Positions 42,901 through 50,358 of a stretch of DNA of 64,000 nt are shown here, piece by piece. The DNA is from Rhodococcus wratislaviensis (GTDB lineage: Bacteria > Actinomycetota > Actinomycetes > Mycobacteriales > Mycobacteriaceae), in assembly GCF_900455735.1 (NCBI RefSeq), contig NZ_UAUI01000001.1:1209001-1273000 (forward strand), given 5' to 3'. The number at the start of each line of letters is the position of its first letter. The stretch's first letter is position 1. The notes under the pieces were generated by a model. It worked only from the letters and a program-made list of their open reading frames with translations, had not been told where the DNA came from and ran no database searches. A program made the translations under genes and the position numbers.

Positions 42901-43491
42901 CAGCGCCACACCGTAGAGGCCGAACGTGATGACCTCCTCGGCGTTGCGCGGGAAGAACACGGGCATGCCCATCGCGGCCATGGACCGCTCACTGGCGCAG
43001 GGGATGGTGGAGGACTTGGCGTTGGGGTCGTCGCCCACGAGGACGAGGACGCCGCCGCGGGCGTTGGCGCCGTACATGGCGGCGTGCCGGATGGAGTCGC
43101 TGGCGCGGTCGAGGCCGGGGCCCTTGCCGTACCAGACGCCGACGACGCCGTCGTGGGTGCGCTCGCCCTGCGGGAGGTCGACCTGGCTGCCCCAGACGGA
43201 CGTCGCGGCGAGTTCCTCGTTCATGCCGGGCACGAACTTCACGTCGTGGTCGGTGCTCAACGTGGGGATGGCGGCGATGGTGCGGTCGAGGCCGGCGAGG
43301 GGGCTGCCCTGGTAGCCGGAGACGAACGTCGCGACGTTCAGCCCCGCGCGGCGGTCGCGTTCGTGCTGCTCCACCAGCTGGCGGGCGATGGCCTGGACAC
43401 CGGTCATCAACACCGGGCCCGAGTCGGCCCGGTATCGGTCGGCGAGATCAAAGGATGCTGCACTGGTGCGAGCGTCGTCTAGCTGAGTCAT
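39979..43491 (-). CDS. Fused indolepyruvate ferredoxin oxidoreductase
   Basis: A 1170-residue single-chain enzyme combining the alpha and beta parts of indolepyruvate:ferredoxin oxidoreductase. The N-terminal half has the pyruvate-ferredoxin oxidoreductase fold (ATFVSGYQGSPLAG) and the TPP-binding region (SGCPHNRST, GGGIGCHT). Cysteine-rich Fe-S segments follow (CEGCGDCGVKSNC, CLEGDCPSF), then the gamma domain (GVGGTGIVTVNQVLG). It decarboxylates 2-oxo acids to acyl-CoA with an electron carrier. An ATG with GGGA upstream was chosen; another ATG lies ten codons earlier. The fused form is the usual one in aerobic bacteria. Confidence 0.92.
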   Translation of the reverse strand: MTQLDDARTSAASFDLADRYRADSGPVLMTGVQAIARQLVEQHERDRRAGLNVATFVSGYQGSPLAGLDRTIAAIPTLSTDHDVKFVPGMNEELAATSVWGSQVDLPQGERTHDGVVGVWYGKGPGLDRASDSIRHAAMYGANARGGVLVLVGDDPNAKSSTIPCASERSMAAMGMPVFFPRNAEEVITFGLYGVALSRISGCWSGMKIVADVADGLWTLDRDFADLDIVLPDIEWNGKPWSYRQRVLASPPDSVYAEADLYGPRWAMVEAFNSANEIDKIEVNPRTAWLGIAAVGTAYDSLRQALLDLGLGDSQLEDAGIRILRVGMPYPLGADKVRELADGVEQVLVVEEKMPFVESQLKDILYGGASAPAVLGKKNAQGKNLIPVDGELTAARLTGPLRRVLKDRVALTPAPPPRLELTVLPTSRTPYFCSGCPHNRSTAVPEGSIAGGGIGCHTLVTMSGRTDSAVTMLTQMGGEGAQWIGQAPFSDVKHMFQNVGDGTYFHSGQLAVQACVAAGVNITYKVLYNSAVAMTGAQDAEAGLTVPQLTHKLASEGVKQIIVCAEDPKRHKGAHFAANTLLWDRTRLDEAQRVLRDIEGVTVLIFDQQCAAEARRKRKRGKLPARRTRVVINEAVCEGCGDCGVKSNCLSVQPVDTEFGRKTKIDQTSCNTDYSCLEGDCPSFVTVELPEEGAPKTLREIPVPPEVGDPDPAVWTGTHNLFMAGVGGTGIVTVNQVLGMAALRAGLHVEGLDQTGLSQKAGPVTSHLRLSDQKTRSGSSAPSNRISPATADCVLAFDLLTAADAKYAGFGSSERTITVASTSQTPTGDMVYDPAVRYPDEDKLLERLDVSARELTAIDGLAAATALFGSTAAANFLLVGAAYQAGGLPVPARFIEEALEINGVAVESNKAAFHWGRVAVADRAAFLAATSSAAVPQRSDTVVPTHLFAGSTLGGATRELTERRAANLVAFQGDRIAARYIALVQQAWDAERELGSRTEFSEAVAAGLHKLTAYKDEYEVARMLTDQAFLDAAAGEVPGAGKLTYKLHPPVLKAMGRKTKIGFGPRSHVALKTLAKAKFLRGTAFDPFGYAKVRRLERQLLAHYESTVAGLLADLSADTYDTATLIAATPDLVRGYEDVKLRNVTVYLQRLAELGVDTSTITIATTPERS

Positions 43492-43551
43492 CTGCGATTC
43501 CCGATCCGTCGCGTTGAGCATTTCGTGAGCTTGATCCTGTATCTGGTCTAA

Positions 43552-43570
43552 GATTTGGTCAACGCAAATC
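43552..43570. promoter_or_regulatory. Inverted repeat GATTTG-N7-CAAATC, IOR/Lrp promoter region
   Basis: A short palindrome in the AT-rich centre of the region between the oxidoreductase and the divergent Lrp gene. It is a plausible Lrp site, although it does not closely match the E. coli consensus. A second small repeat, GTGAC-N4-GTCAC, lies near 43601. Confidence 0.4.
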
Positions 43571-43629
43571 GCATCAACTGATCAGTTCACGCAACAGGTG
43601 ACGGTCGTCACTTCCCGGAGGTACCCAAA

Positions 43630-44142
43630 GTGCTCAGCATCGACAAGCTCGACGTGCAGTTGCTCGGACTGCTCGGCAAGGACTCACGCATGAGCGTGGC
43701 CGAACTCGCCAACTCGCTGGGCGTCGCCCGCAACACCGTCCAGTCCCGGATGAAGCGCATGGAGACCAGCGGACTGCTCACCGGTTTCCGCCCCAACCTC
43801 GACCTCGCCGAGGTCGGGATTCCCATCCAGGCGTTCGTCGGGCTCGAACTCGAACAGGGCAAGCTGACCGCCGTCGGCAATCGCCTCGTCGACCTGCCGG
43901 AGGTCATCGAGATCCACGCGACCACCGGCCGCGAAGATCTGCTGGTGCGGGTGGCCACGTCCACGCACGCGGAGCTGCAGAAGTTGCTCGAGAAGATCGC
44001 GAACCTGCCCGGGATCACGCACTCGACCACGACCATCGCGCTGACCAGCCCGCTGCCGTACCGGATTCAGCCGCTGCTCGAGCACCTCACCGACGACTCC
44101 GGGTGGGGCCGGTCCACGGCACTGCCCCGTTCACAGCGGTAG
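43630..44142 (+). CDS. Lrp/AsnC family transcriptional regulator
   Basis: A 170-residue Lrp/AsnC protein. The N-terminal helix-turn-helix is SVAELANSLGVARNTVQSRM, the linker strand TGFRPNLDL, and the RAM ligand domain covers residues 65-140 (AFVGLELEQGKLTAV, VIEIHATTGREDLLVRV). It should bind an amino acid and regulate the divergent oxidoreductase-dehydrogenase operon. The start GTG has a CGGAGG site. An unusual tail of about 25 residues (LLEHLTDDSGWGRSTALPR) follows the RAM domain. Confidence 0.9.
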   Translation: MLSIDKLDVQLLGLLGKDSRMSVAELANSLGVARNTVQSRMKRMETSGLLTGFRPNLDLAEVGIPIQAFVGLELEQGKLTAVGNRLVDLPEVIEIHATTGREDLLVRVATSTHAELQKLLEKIANLPGITHSTTTIALTSPLPYRIQPLLEHLTDDSGWGRSTALPRSQR

Positions 44143-44165
44143 CACCGGTGCAGTAGTTTCAGACC

Positions 44166-44627
44166 ATGAGTGAGAGTCAGGGACGGATCGCGTTCATCCA
44201 GGCCACGTGGCACCGCAACATCGTCGACCGCGCACGCGAGGGTTTCACCGACGAGGTGAACACGCTGGGGTATTCGAAGGACGAACTGGACTTCTTCGAG
44301 GTGCCGGGCGCGTTCGAGATCCCGCTGCACGCACGCCGCCTCGCCCTCACCGGGCGTTACGACGCCGTCGTCGCCGCTGCGCTCGTCGTGGACGGTGGCA
44401 TCTACCGGCACGAGTTCGTCGCGACCGCGGTGATCGACGGCCTCATGCGCGTGCAACTCGACACGGACGTGCCGGTGTTCTCGGTTGTGCTGACGCCGCA
44501 CCACTTCCACGAGCACGACGAGCACCTGAACTACTTCCACGACCACTTCGTGAAGAAGGGCGCCGAGGCCGCTCGCGCCTGCGTCGCCACCGTCACGTCG
44601 CTGAAGTCGCTGCCGACTGCGAACTGA
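44166..44627 (+). CDS. ribH: RibH2-type 6,7-dimethyl-8-ribityllumazine synthase
   Basis: A 153-residue lumazine synthase-fold protein of the decameric RibH2 (Brucella/Mesorhizobium) type. It has FIQATWHRNIVDRAREGF, the VPGAFEIPLHA substrate loop and the LVVDGGIYRHEFVA strand. The usual catalytic histidine is represented in TPHHFHEHDEH. The riboflavin operon is not nearby, and the gene stands behind an Lrp gene with 23 bases between, so it may be a second, specialised enzyme. A clear terminator follows. Confidence 0.82.
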   Translation: MSESQGRIAFIQATWHRNIVDRAREGFTDEVNTLGYSKDELDFFEVPGAFEIPLHARRLALTGRYDAVVAAALVVDGGIYRHEFVATAVIDGLMRVQLDTDVPVFSVVLTPHHFHEHDEHLNYFHDHFVKKGAEAARACVATVTSLKSLPTAN

Positions 44628-44650
44628 GATTCGCCCACTCCGAACCGCAA

Positions 44651-44691
44651 CGAGAAACCACCGTCAGTACGTACCGACGGTGGTTTCCTCG
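44651..44691 (+). terminator. Intrinsic terminator, GAAACCACCGTC stem
   Basis: Perfect 12-bp arms (44654-44665 and 44676-44687) with a ten-base loop and a T-rich right edge. It sits between the convergent ribH and Mrr-like genes and can act on both strands. Confidence 0.85.
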
Positions 44692-44693
44692 TA

Positions 44694-45335
44694 TTACCGG
44701 TCCTTCGCGTGCCGGTGCTGGACGTAGAGGAGCCAGAACACCGGCGCGCCGACGACGGCGAGGATCGTCGCGAACACGCGCAGCCCCACGTTCCCTTCGC
44801 CGAAGGGGGCGATCATGAGGACAATCGTGCAGACGACGGCGCCGAGGAGTCGCCAGTGGGCGCCGAAGAAGCCTGCGACCATCGCCCATGCATTGCGGGC
44901 GACGATGCGCGCCGGCGATTCGGGCTCGGGTGGCGGCGGCGGGGACGGGGCCACCGCAACCGTCGAGTTACGCGCGGCGGCCACCAGTTTCGGGGCATGG
45001 GCGCCGACCGGCGGGGTTTCGCCGTCGGGCTCGCACCGGAACAGGGCGATACCCACCGCGTCCGCGTAGTCGACGGCCTCGTCGGTGTATCCGGGGCCGG
45101 AGAAGTACAGGAGTTTCCGGGCGTGGCTGGTTCCGCGGGTGCCGTAGAGGTTCGCGAGGTCCGACTTGCCTGCACTGCCGCCACGCCACTTCACCTGCGC
45201 GTACGCGCGTGACGAGTAGACGTCGATGCCGCCGTCCGCGCCCCCGAGCAGCGCTGTGGCGTCGCCGTAACCGAGCTTCTGCATCTGCTCGGCGGCATTG
45301 ATTTCAGCTTCAGCCGCCGTGCGTATGCGTGCCAT
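44694..45335 (-). CDS. Mrr-like nuclease domain protein with membrane tail
   Basis: A 213-residue protein. The N-terminal domain has the PD-(D/E)xK/Mrr signature: GGADGGIDVYS with Asp38, then AYAQVKW with Gln47 and Lys49. It is followed by a proline-rich linker (PSPPPPPEPESPARI) and two predicted C-terminal helices (LLGAVVCTIVLMIAP, VFATILAVVGAPVFWLLY). Mrr-type nucleases act in modification-dependent restriction or DNA repair. The membrane tail is unusual and would hold the nuclease at the inner membrane surface. No methylase or restriction partner is nearby. Confidence 0.72.
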   Translation of the reverse strand: MARIRTAAEAEINAAEQMQKLGYGDATALLGGADGGIDVYSSRAYAQVKWRGGSAGKSDLANLYGTRGTSHARKLLYFSGPGYTDEAVDYADAVGIALFRCEPDGETPPVGAHAPKLVAAARNSTVAVAPSPPPPPEPESPARIVARNAWAMVAGFFGAHWRLLGAVVCTIVLMIAPFGEGNVGLRVFATILAVVGAPVFWLLYVQHRHAKDR

Positions 45336-45526
45336 GCCTCACTCCCCCAGATCGAACCAGTCTTTCCCTTCGAAGGTACCCGCAGATCCGGCCAAACCAG
45401 CTATCCGCCGGTGAACGTCACACCGGCGCCATCGAATTGCAACACACTGCAACTCTTCCCGCCCCCGGCCGCGCGACCGTACCGTTCCCCGAATCAGCAC
45501 GTTCACAACGTAGTGAGGGCGGATTC

Positions 45527-46582
45527 ATGAGGGCAGCACGCTTCCACGGCCGACGCGACATCCGGATCGACGACATCCCGGAGCCGGAATTGCGGCCGGG
45601 CGCGGTGAAACTCCGGGTCGCGTGGTGCGGCATCTGCGGCACCGATCTGCACGAGTACCTGGATGGCCCGATTTTCATCTCCCCGCCGGGACATCCGCAT
45701 CCGCTGTCGCACGAGAACGCGCCGGTGACGATGGGCCACGAGTTCTCCGGCACGGTGGAGGAGGTCGGTGAGGGCGTCACCGATGTCGCCGTCGGCGACA
45801 ACGTGGTGGTGGAGCCATACTTCGTGTGCAACGAGTGCGCGTCCTGCAAGGCAGGCAACTATCACCTGTGTACGAAGATGGGTTTCATCGGATTGGCCGG
45901 TGGCGGAGGCGGACTCAGCGAGAAGGTGGTGGTCGACCGCCGCTGGGTGCACAAGATCGGCGACATCCCGCTCGACGAGGCGGCCCTGATCGAACCGCTC
46001 AGCGTCGCGCATCATGCAGTCGTCCGCAGCGGGGCGAAGGCCGGCGACGTCGCGCTGGTCGGCGGTGCGGGGCCGATCGGACTCCTGGTGGCCGCGGTCC
46101 TGAAGGGTCTGGGTGTCACCACGATCGTCACGGAACTCAGTGACGCCCGCAAGCAGAAGGCGCTGTCCAGTGGGGTCGCGCATCACGTGATCGACCCGTC
46201 GTCGGAAGACGTGAAGGCCCGGGTGCTCGAGCTGACCGGCGGTGTCGGCGCCGATCTCGGGTTCGAGTGCGCCGGGGTCGACGCCGTCCTGGACACGATC
46301 CTCGACGCCGTCCGGCCCGCAGCCGTGGTGGTGAACGTGTCGATCTGGGGCAAGCCCGCGACGGTCGACATGCAGAAGCTCGTCCTCAAGGAGATCGACC
46401 TGCGCGGCACCATCGCCTACGTCCGTGATCACGAGGCGGTGATCGAGATGGTGCGCACCGGCGTGATCGATCTGGCCCCGTTCATCACCGGCCGGATCGA
46501 ACTCGACAACCTGGTGTCCGAGGGCCTCACGACATTGATCGAGCACAACGACACGGCGGTGAAGATCCTGGTCCGGGCGTGA
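45527..46582 (+). CDS. Zn-dependent alcohol dehydrogenase, 2,3-butanediol type
   Basis: A 351-residue medium-chain dehydrogenase. Catalytic zinc ligands are Cys and His in WCGICGTDLHEYLDG and GHEFSG. The structural zinc lobe is CNECASCKAGNYHLC. The cofactor motif is VGGAGPIGLLVAA. The EYLDGPIFI insertion and the overall pattern match (R,R)-butanediol dehydrogenase and sorbitol dehydrogenase-like enzymes. It should oxidise a secondary alcohol or diol with NAD. The ATG with GAGGGCGG upstream was chosen. The end is convergent with the PucR gene. Confidence 0.88.
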   Translation: MRAARFHGRRDIRIDDIPEPELRPGAVKLRVAWCGICGTDLHEYLDGPIFISPPGHPHPLSHENAPVTMGHEFSGTVEEVGEGVTDVAVGDNVVVEPYFVCNECASCKAGNYHLCTKMGFIGLAGGGGGLSEKVVVDRRWVHKIGDIPLDEAALIEPLSVAHHAVVRSGAKAGDVALVGGAGPIGLLVAAVLKGLGVTTIVTELSDARKQKALSSGVAHHVIDPSSEDVKARVLELTGGVGADLGFECAGVDAVLDTILDAVRPAAVVVNVSIWGKPATVDMQKLVLKEIDLRGTIAYVRDHEAVIEMVRTGVIDLAPFITGRIELDNLVSEGLTTLIEHNDTAVKILVRA

Positions 46583-46585
46583 CCG

Positions 46586-48097
46586 TCAGTCGGGTTCGTC
46601 CGTCGACGGTGTCACCGCCCTGGCCTTGAGCGCCAGCCACAACTCCATGCGGTCGTCGGCCTGGTCGAGGGTCCGCCCGGTCAGTGCCGCGATCTTGTCG
46701 ATCCGGTTCCGGACCGTGTTGCGGTGCACGGAGAGGGCCGCCGCCGCGGGGTCCCATGCCCCGTTGGCTCGCAGCCATTCCTCGAGCGTTCGCTGGAGTT
46801 CGACGCGTTCGCGCGGCTCGAGCTGATCGAGGGGTGCGAGGACGGCGGTCGAGAAGCCGCTGAGCACGTCGGCCGAGCCGAGGCGCAGCAGCAACTGCAC
46901 GGTCTCCCCTTCCTTGGCGTCGACGGCGCGGCCGAGTCGGGCACTGACGGCGACGAGGGATCGCGCCTGCATCGCCGACACGGCCAGCGCGTCCACGGGA
47001 ACCAGCGCGCCGATCCCGATCGCGCATCCCTCCGCGACACCCGACAGCAGGTCGGCGAGCCCGGCGGATTCGGGGTGCGCGATCTCGATGTCCGAGTTGC
47101 GCTGTCTCAGGACGGAATCCGGAAGGGCCGACCCGATCCGGGCGGTCAGGTCGGCCACCGAATCGGGGGTGGAGCGCACGACGGCGATCTGCAGGGGGTC
47201 ACGGGGCAGCCCGATGCCGGCGGCGATCTGATGGGCGCGCTCCCTCCGAAGTCCGGGCCTGAGCAGCTGTGCCAGCGCCGCCGCCCGCCGCTGCCGCTCG
47301 GGTTCGCCTGCCACGTGACGGCGTTCGAGTTCGAGCGACAGCAGCGAGACGAGCACATTGGACGCGTGCCGCAGCGCGCTGTCCGCCGACCGCTCGAGCA
47401 CGACGAACGCGAGCGGGTTCTCGATTCGGACGGGGTGCAGTTCGAGTTCCCGCCGACCGGCGCCGCCGAACGCGGTCCAGCCCTTCGCGCGGGTGGTGTA
47501 ACGACCCACCTGGTCCTGGGCGTCCCGCAGGAACGCTTCATCGACGCCGTCGGAGAGCTGGACGACCCCACCCGACGCGTCCAGCACCGCGCACAGTGAG
47601 CCGCTGACGGAACGCCACGTGTCGAGCAGTCCGCTCAGCGGCGACGGTCCGGCCGCGACCGCGGTGAGCTGATAGCTGAGCTCGATCGCGTCCTCGAGGG
47701 CACGCTTCTCCTCCTCGGCTATCCGGGAGAAGATCCACTTGGTGATGGCGATGAACGGCACCGAGTCGGGGGCGATGAGCAGCGGGACGCCGAATTCACG
47801 CGCGGCCGCGACGAGCGGCTCCGGGGGTGCCTGGTAGGGCAGCCCGTGCCCCAGACCGAGGCACAGTGCGGCGACCCCGCCCGCGACGCAATCCCGCACG
47901 TAGTCGCGGCACCCCGCTTCGGTGGTGGGAAGCATGAGGCCGACGGTCATCAGCAACTCCCCGCCCTGGAGCCAGTCCCGCGGACGCGTCAGTTCGGACA
48001 CGTGCGCTGCGGTGATGGGGTTGTCCACCCCCGCCGTCCCGCTCATCGATGTGAGCCGCAGCGTGGGGGCGGACAGAACGTCCTGAACGGTGATCAC
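46586..48097 (-). CDS. PucR family transcriptional regulator
   Basis: A 503-residue regulator. The N-terminal PucR domain covers about 5-130 (TAAHVSELTRPRDWLQGGELLMTVG). The centre is a GGDEF-like CdaR domain. The C-terminal helix-turn-helix is LSVHRNTVRNRIDKIAALTG. PucR proteins regulate purine, GABA or other nitrogen-source genes. It is divergent from an NCS1 permease, so it probably controls import of a nucleobase, hydantoin or related compound. The start is GTG. Confidence 0.9.
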   Translation of the reverse strand: MITVQDVLSAPTLRLTSMSGTAGVDNPITAAHVSELTRPRDWLQGGELLMTVGLMLPTTEAGCRDYVRDCVAGGVAALCLGLGHGLPYQAPPEPLVAAAREFGVPLLIAPDSVPFIAITKWIFSRIAEEEKRALEDAIELSYQLTAVAAGPSPLSGLLDTWRSVSGSLCAVLDASGGVVQLSDGVDEAFLRDAQDQVGRYTTRAKGWTAFGGAGRRELELHPVRIENPLAFVVLERSADSALRHASNVLVSLLSLELERRHVAGEPERQRRAAALAQLLRPGLRRERAHQIAAGIGLPRDPLQIAVVRSTPDSVADLTARIGSALPDSVLRQRNSDIEIAHPESAGLADLLSGVAEGCAIGIGALVPVDALAVSAMQARSLVAVSARLGRAVDAKEGETVQLLLRLGSADVLSGFSTAVLAPLDQLEPRERVELQRTLEEWLRANGAWDPAAAALSVHRNTVRNRIDKIAALTGRTLDQADDRMELWLALKARAVTPSTDEPD

Positions 48098-48218
48098 CGG
48101 TGACCTCTTGTACTAATTGCCCAACCGTAATAGACGAACTGTACATCTCGCCTCTGGTGCCGGAGCGGCGCAGTGCGCAGAGTAGTGATCAGAGCCACAG
48201 CACCTTCTAGGAGTTTCA
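48098..48218. promoter_or_regulatory. Divergent PucR/NCS1 promoter region
   Basis: A 121-base gap with an AT-rich patch TTGTACTAATTGCCC (48109-48123) and an ACTGTACA (48139-48146), which could be half-sites of one operator. The permease has a TAGGAG site six bases upstream of its GTG. Confidence 0.4.
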
Positions 48219-49673
48219 GTGACAGATCACTCCGGCGACACCGCCGCGACCCTCGGTGGCACCATCGAGACCCGGTCGATCGACTACGTCCCCGAGGACG
48301 AACGTCACGGGAAGGTCCGCGACCAGGGCCCCTTCTGGTTCGTCGGAAACTTCCAGCCCTTCACGGTGGCCATCGGTTTCGTCGGCCCCGCCCTCGGCCT
48401 GTCGCTGGGCTGGACGGTGGTGGCGGGCATTCTCGGCATCTTCTTCGGAACGTTGTTCATGGCGTTCCACGCGTCGCAGGGACCGGTGCTCGGACTCCCG
48501 CAGATGGTGCAGTCCCGTGCACAGTTCGGCTATCGCGGTGTCGTCCTCGCACTCATCGGGACGTTGTTCACGTACGTCGGGTTCAACGTCGTGGACGTCG
48601 TCATCATCAAGGCGGGTCTGCACAGCATCTTCGGGTGGAACGCGGCAATCATCGCCGTCGTCATCACCGCGGTCGCGACGCTGCTCGCGATCTATGGTCA
48701 CGATCTGCTGCACCTGTCGTTCCGTGTGCTGTTCTGGCTGTCGCTGCCGCTGTGGGCGATCCTCACGTGGGGTGTGGTGTTCGGGCACGCCGGCGGCGGC
48801 GACGCGGGCGCCGCGACGGGCGGGTTCACCCTGCTGGCGTTCATCGCCCAGTTCAGTGTCGCGGCCTCCTACAACATCACCTACGCGCCGTACGTGTCGG
48901 ACTACTCGCGGTACCTGCCGCGCAACACGCGGACGTCGGCCATCGTGTCGGCCGTGTTCCTCGGCGCCTCCGCGTCGCCGGTGTGGCTGATCCCGGTGGG
49001 CGCGTGGATGGCCACCCGGCTGGGAGCGACGGATGCGCTCGCCGGCATCCACGACGCCGGGAACTCGGTGGTCCCGTTCCTCGGCAGCGTGCTCGCACTC
49101 GTCGCGACGCTCGTGCTGGTGGCGACCATGGGCCTGAACGCGTACAGCGGCATGCTGACCGTGATCACCGGCATCGACTCCTTCCGGAAGGTCACCCCGT
49201 CCCGCCGGATCCGGGTGGTGACCGTGCTCGCGCTGGCCGCGGTCTGGCTGGTGCTGAGTCTGCTGTTCACCGATTCGACGACCGTCCTGAACACGACACT
49301 GCTGATCATGCTGTACCTCCTCGTGCCCTGGACCGCCGTCAATCTCACCGACTTCTTCTTCGTGCGCCGCGGGCACTACGCCATCACCGACCTGTTCACA
49401 CCGGACGGGCTGTACGGAATGTGGTCGTGGCGGGGTATGACGGCCTTCTTCGCCGGCATCGTCGCGTCCGTGCCGTTCATGGTGCTGCCGTTCTACGTCG
49501 GACCGATCGCCGCGGCCCTCGGTGAGGTCGACGTCGCGTTCGCGGTCGGACTCGCCGTGTCCGGGATCGTGTACTGGGTGCTGTCCCGGTCGCTGGACCT
49601 GAACACCGAGGAACGGTTCATCGAGGACAGCGAAGCCGCACTGGCAGGCGAGGAGACCCCCGCTCATGGCTGA
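48219..49673 (+). CDS. NCS1-family nucleobase/cation symporter
   Basis: A 484-residue, roughly 12-helix permease of the nucleobase:cation symporter-1 family (cytosine/purine/hydantoin/thiamine). Recognisable are FVGNFQPFTVAIGFVGPALG in helix 1, FHASQGPVLGLPQMVQSRAQ, SYNITYAPYVSDYSRYLP and the late LVPWTAVNLTDFFFVRRG. It imports a purine, pyrimidine or hydantoin-like substrate. Its divergent PucR neighbour and the overlapping small SnoaL-like gene suggest one nitrogen-source function. Confidence 0.9.
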   Translation: MTDHSGDTAATLGGTIETRSIDYVPEDERHGKVRDQGPFWFVGNFQPFTVAIGFVGPALGLSLGWTVVAGILGIFFGTLFMAFHASQGPVLGLPQMVQSRAQFGYRGVVLALIGTLFTYVGFNVVDVVIIKAGLHSIFGWNAAIIAVVITAVATLLAIYGHDLLHLSFRVLFWLSLPLWAILTWGVVFGHAGGGDAGAATGGFTLLAFIAQFSVAASYNITYAPYVSDYSRYLPRNTRTSAIVSAVFLGASASPVWLIPVGAWMATRLGATDALAGIHDAGNSVVPFLGSVLALVATLVLVATMGLNAYSGMLTVITGIDSFRKVTPSRRIRVVTVLALAAVWLVLSLLFTDSTTVLNTTLLIMLYLLVPWTAVNLTDFFFVRRGHYAITDLFTPDGLYGMWSWRGMTAFFAGIVASVPFMVLPFYVGPIAAALGEVDVAFAVGLAVSGIVYWVLSRSLDLNTEERFIEDSEAALAGEETPAHG

Positions 49674-50073
49674 CGCGACGACGGCTGACGTCCAGCACGC
49701 GATCGACGCGCTGATCCGGGCATTCGGCGAGCACGACACGGCCGCCTACTTCGAGGCGTTCAGCCCGGACGCGATGTTCGTCTTCTACACCCACCCGGTG
49801 CCGCTGCCGAGCCGCGAGGCCTACCGCGACCTGTGGACCGAGTGGGAGTCGGACGGGTTCCGCGTCCTGGCGTGCCGTTCCAGCGAGCAGTGCGTCACGT
49901 TCCCGGCCCCGGATGTCGCGGTGCTGACGCATCGGGTCGGCACCACTGTGCGGGATTCGACGGGGACCGTCGAGCTCGACGAGCGGGAGACGATCCTGTT
50001 CCGGCGTCGCGACGATTCGGGCTGGATCGCCGTCCACGAGCACCTGTCGCCGCAGTCCGGTCCAGCGATGTAA
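49666..50073 (+). CDS. SnoaL-like / DUF4440 protein
   Basis: A 135-residue NTF2-fold protein (AIDALIRAFGEHDTAAYFEAF, then a strand pattern ending FRRRDDSGWIAVHEHLS). It overlaps the permease gene by eight bases and so is translationally coupled. Such proteins can act as isomerases or hydrolases on the imported compound; no activity is assigned. The HEHLS end matches the DUF4440/SnoaL_3 ketosteroid-isomerase-like group. Confidence 0.8.
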   Translation: MADATTADVQHAIDALIRAFGEHDTAAYFEAFSPDAMFVFYTHPVPLPSREAYRDLWTEWESDGFRVLACRSSEQCVTFPAPDVAVLTHRVGTTVRDSTGTVELDERETILFRRRDDSGWIAVHEHLSPQSGPAM

Positions 50074-50198
50074 CTGACAGATAGCTGGCTCGACGTGGAC
50101 CGCGTCACATCAGGACCCCGTCGAGTTGCGGAGGCAGACGCCCGACGGTGTACTGGTCAGTAAACCTGCCCGGCTCGGCATATCGCGAAGGTGCACAG

Positions 50199-50351
50199 AT
50201 GACGGACGAACGGCCCGGCAAGAAGCAGACCCCACCGGAGAAGGCGACGCGACCGACGCCGAAGGAGGCGACCCCGGACGTCTCCAAGACCGATCTCGCG
50301 GCCGTCGTCGACGCGCTCACCGCGACGAACGAGAAGAATTTCGACTTCTGA
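50199..50351 (+). CDS. Small Pro/Lys/Thr-rich hypothetical protein (50 aa)
   Basis: A 50-residue ORF, MTDERPGKKQTPPEKATRPT and onward, with a low-complexity first half and a helical TDLAAVVDALTATNEKNFDF end. GAAGG precedes the ATG by about seven bases. I know no assigned function. It faces the DUF2156 gene tail to tail, seven bases apart. Confidence 0.5.
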   Translation: MTDERPGKKQTPPEKATRPTPKEATPDVSKTDLAAVVDALTATNEKNFDF

Positions 50352-50358
50352 CCTCGCC

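Noticed and set aside
38827..43482. A 1551-codon open frame on the + strand
   Set aside because: It lies opposite the dehydrogenase and the indolepyruvate oxidoreductase, has an unnatural Val/Gly/Glu/Arg composition and no domain. It is a GC-driven antisense shadow.
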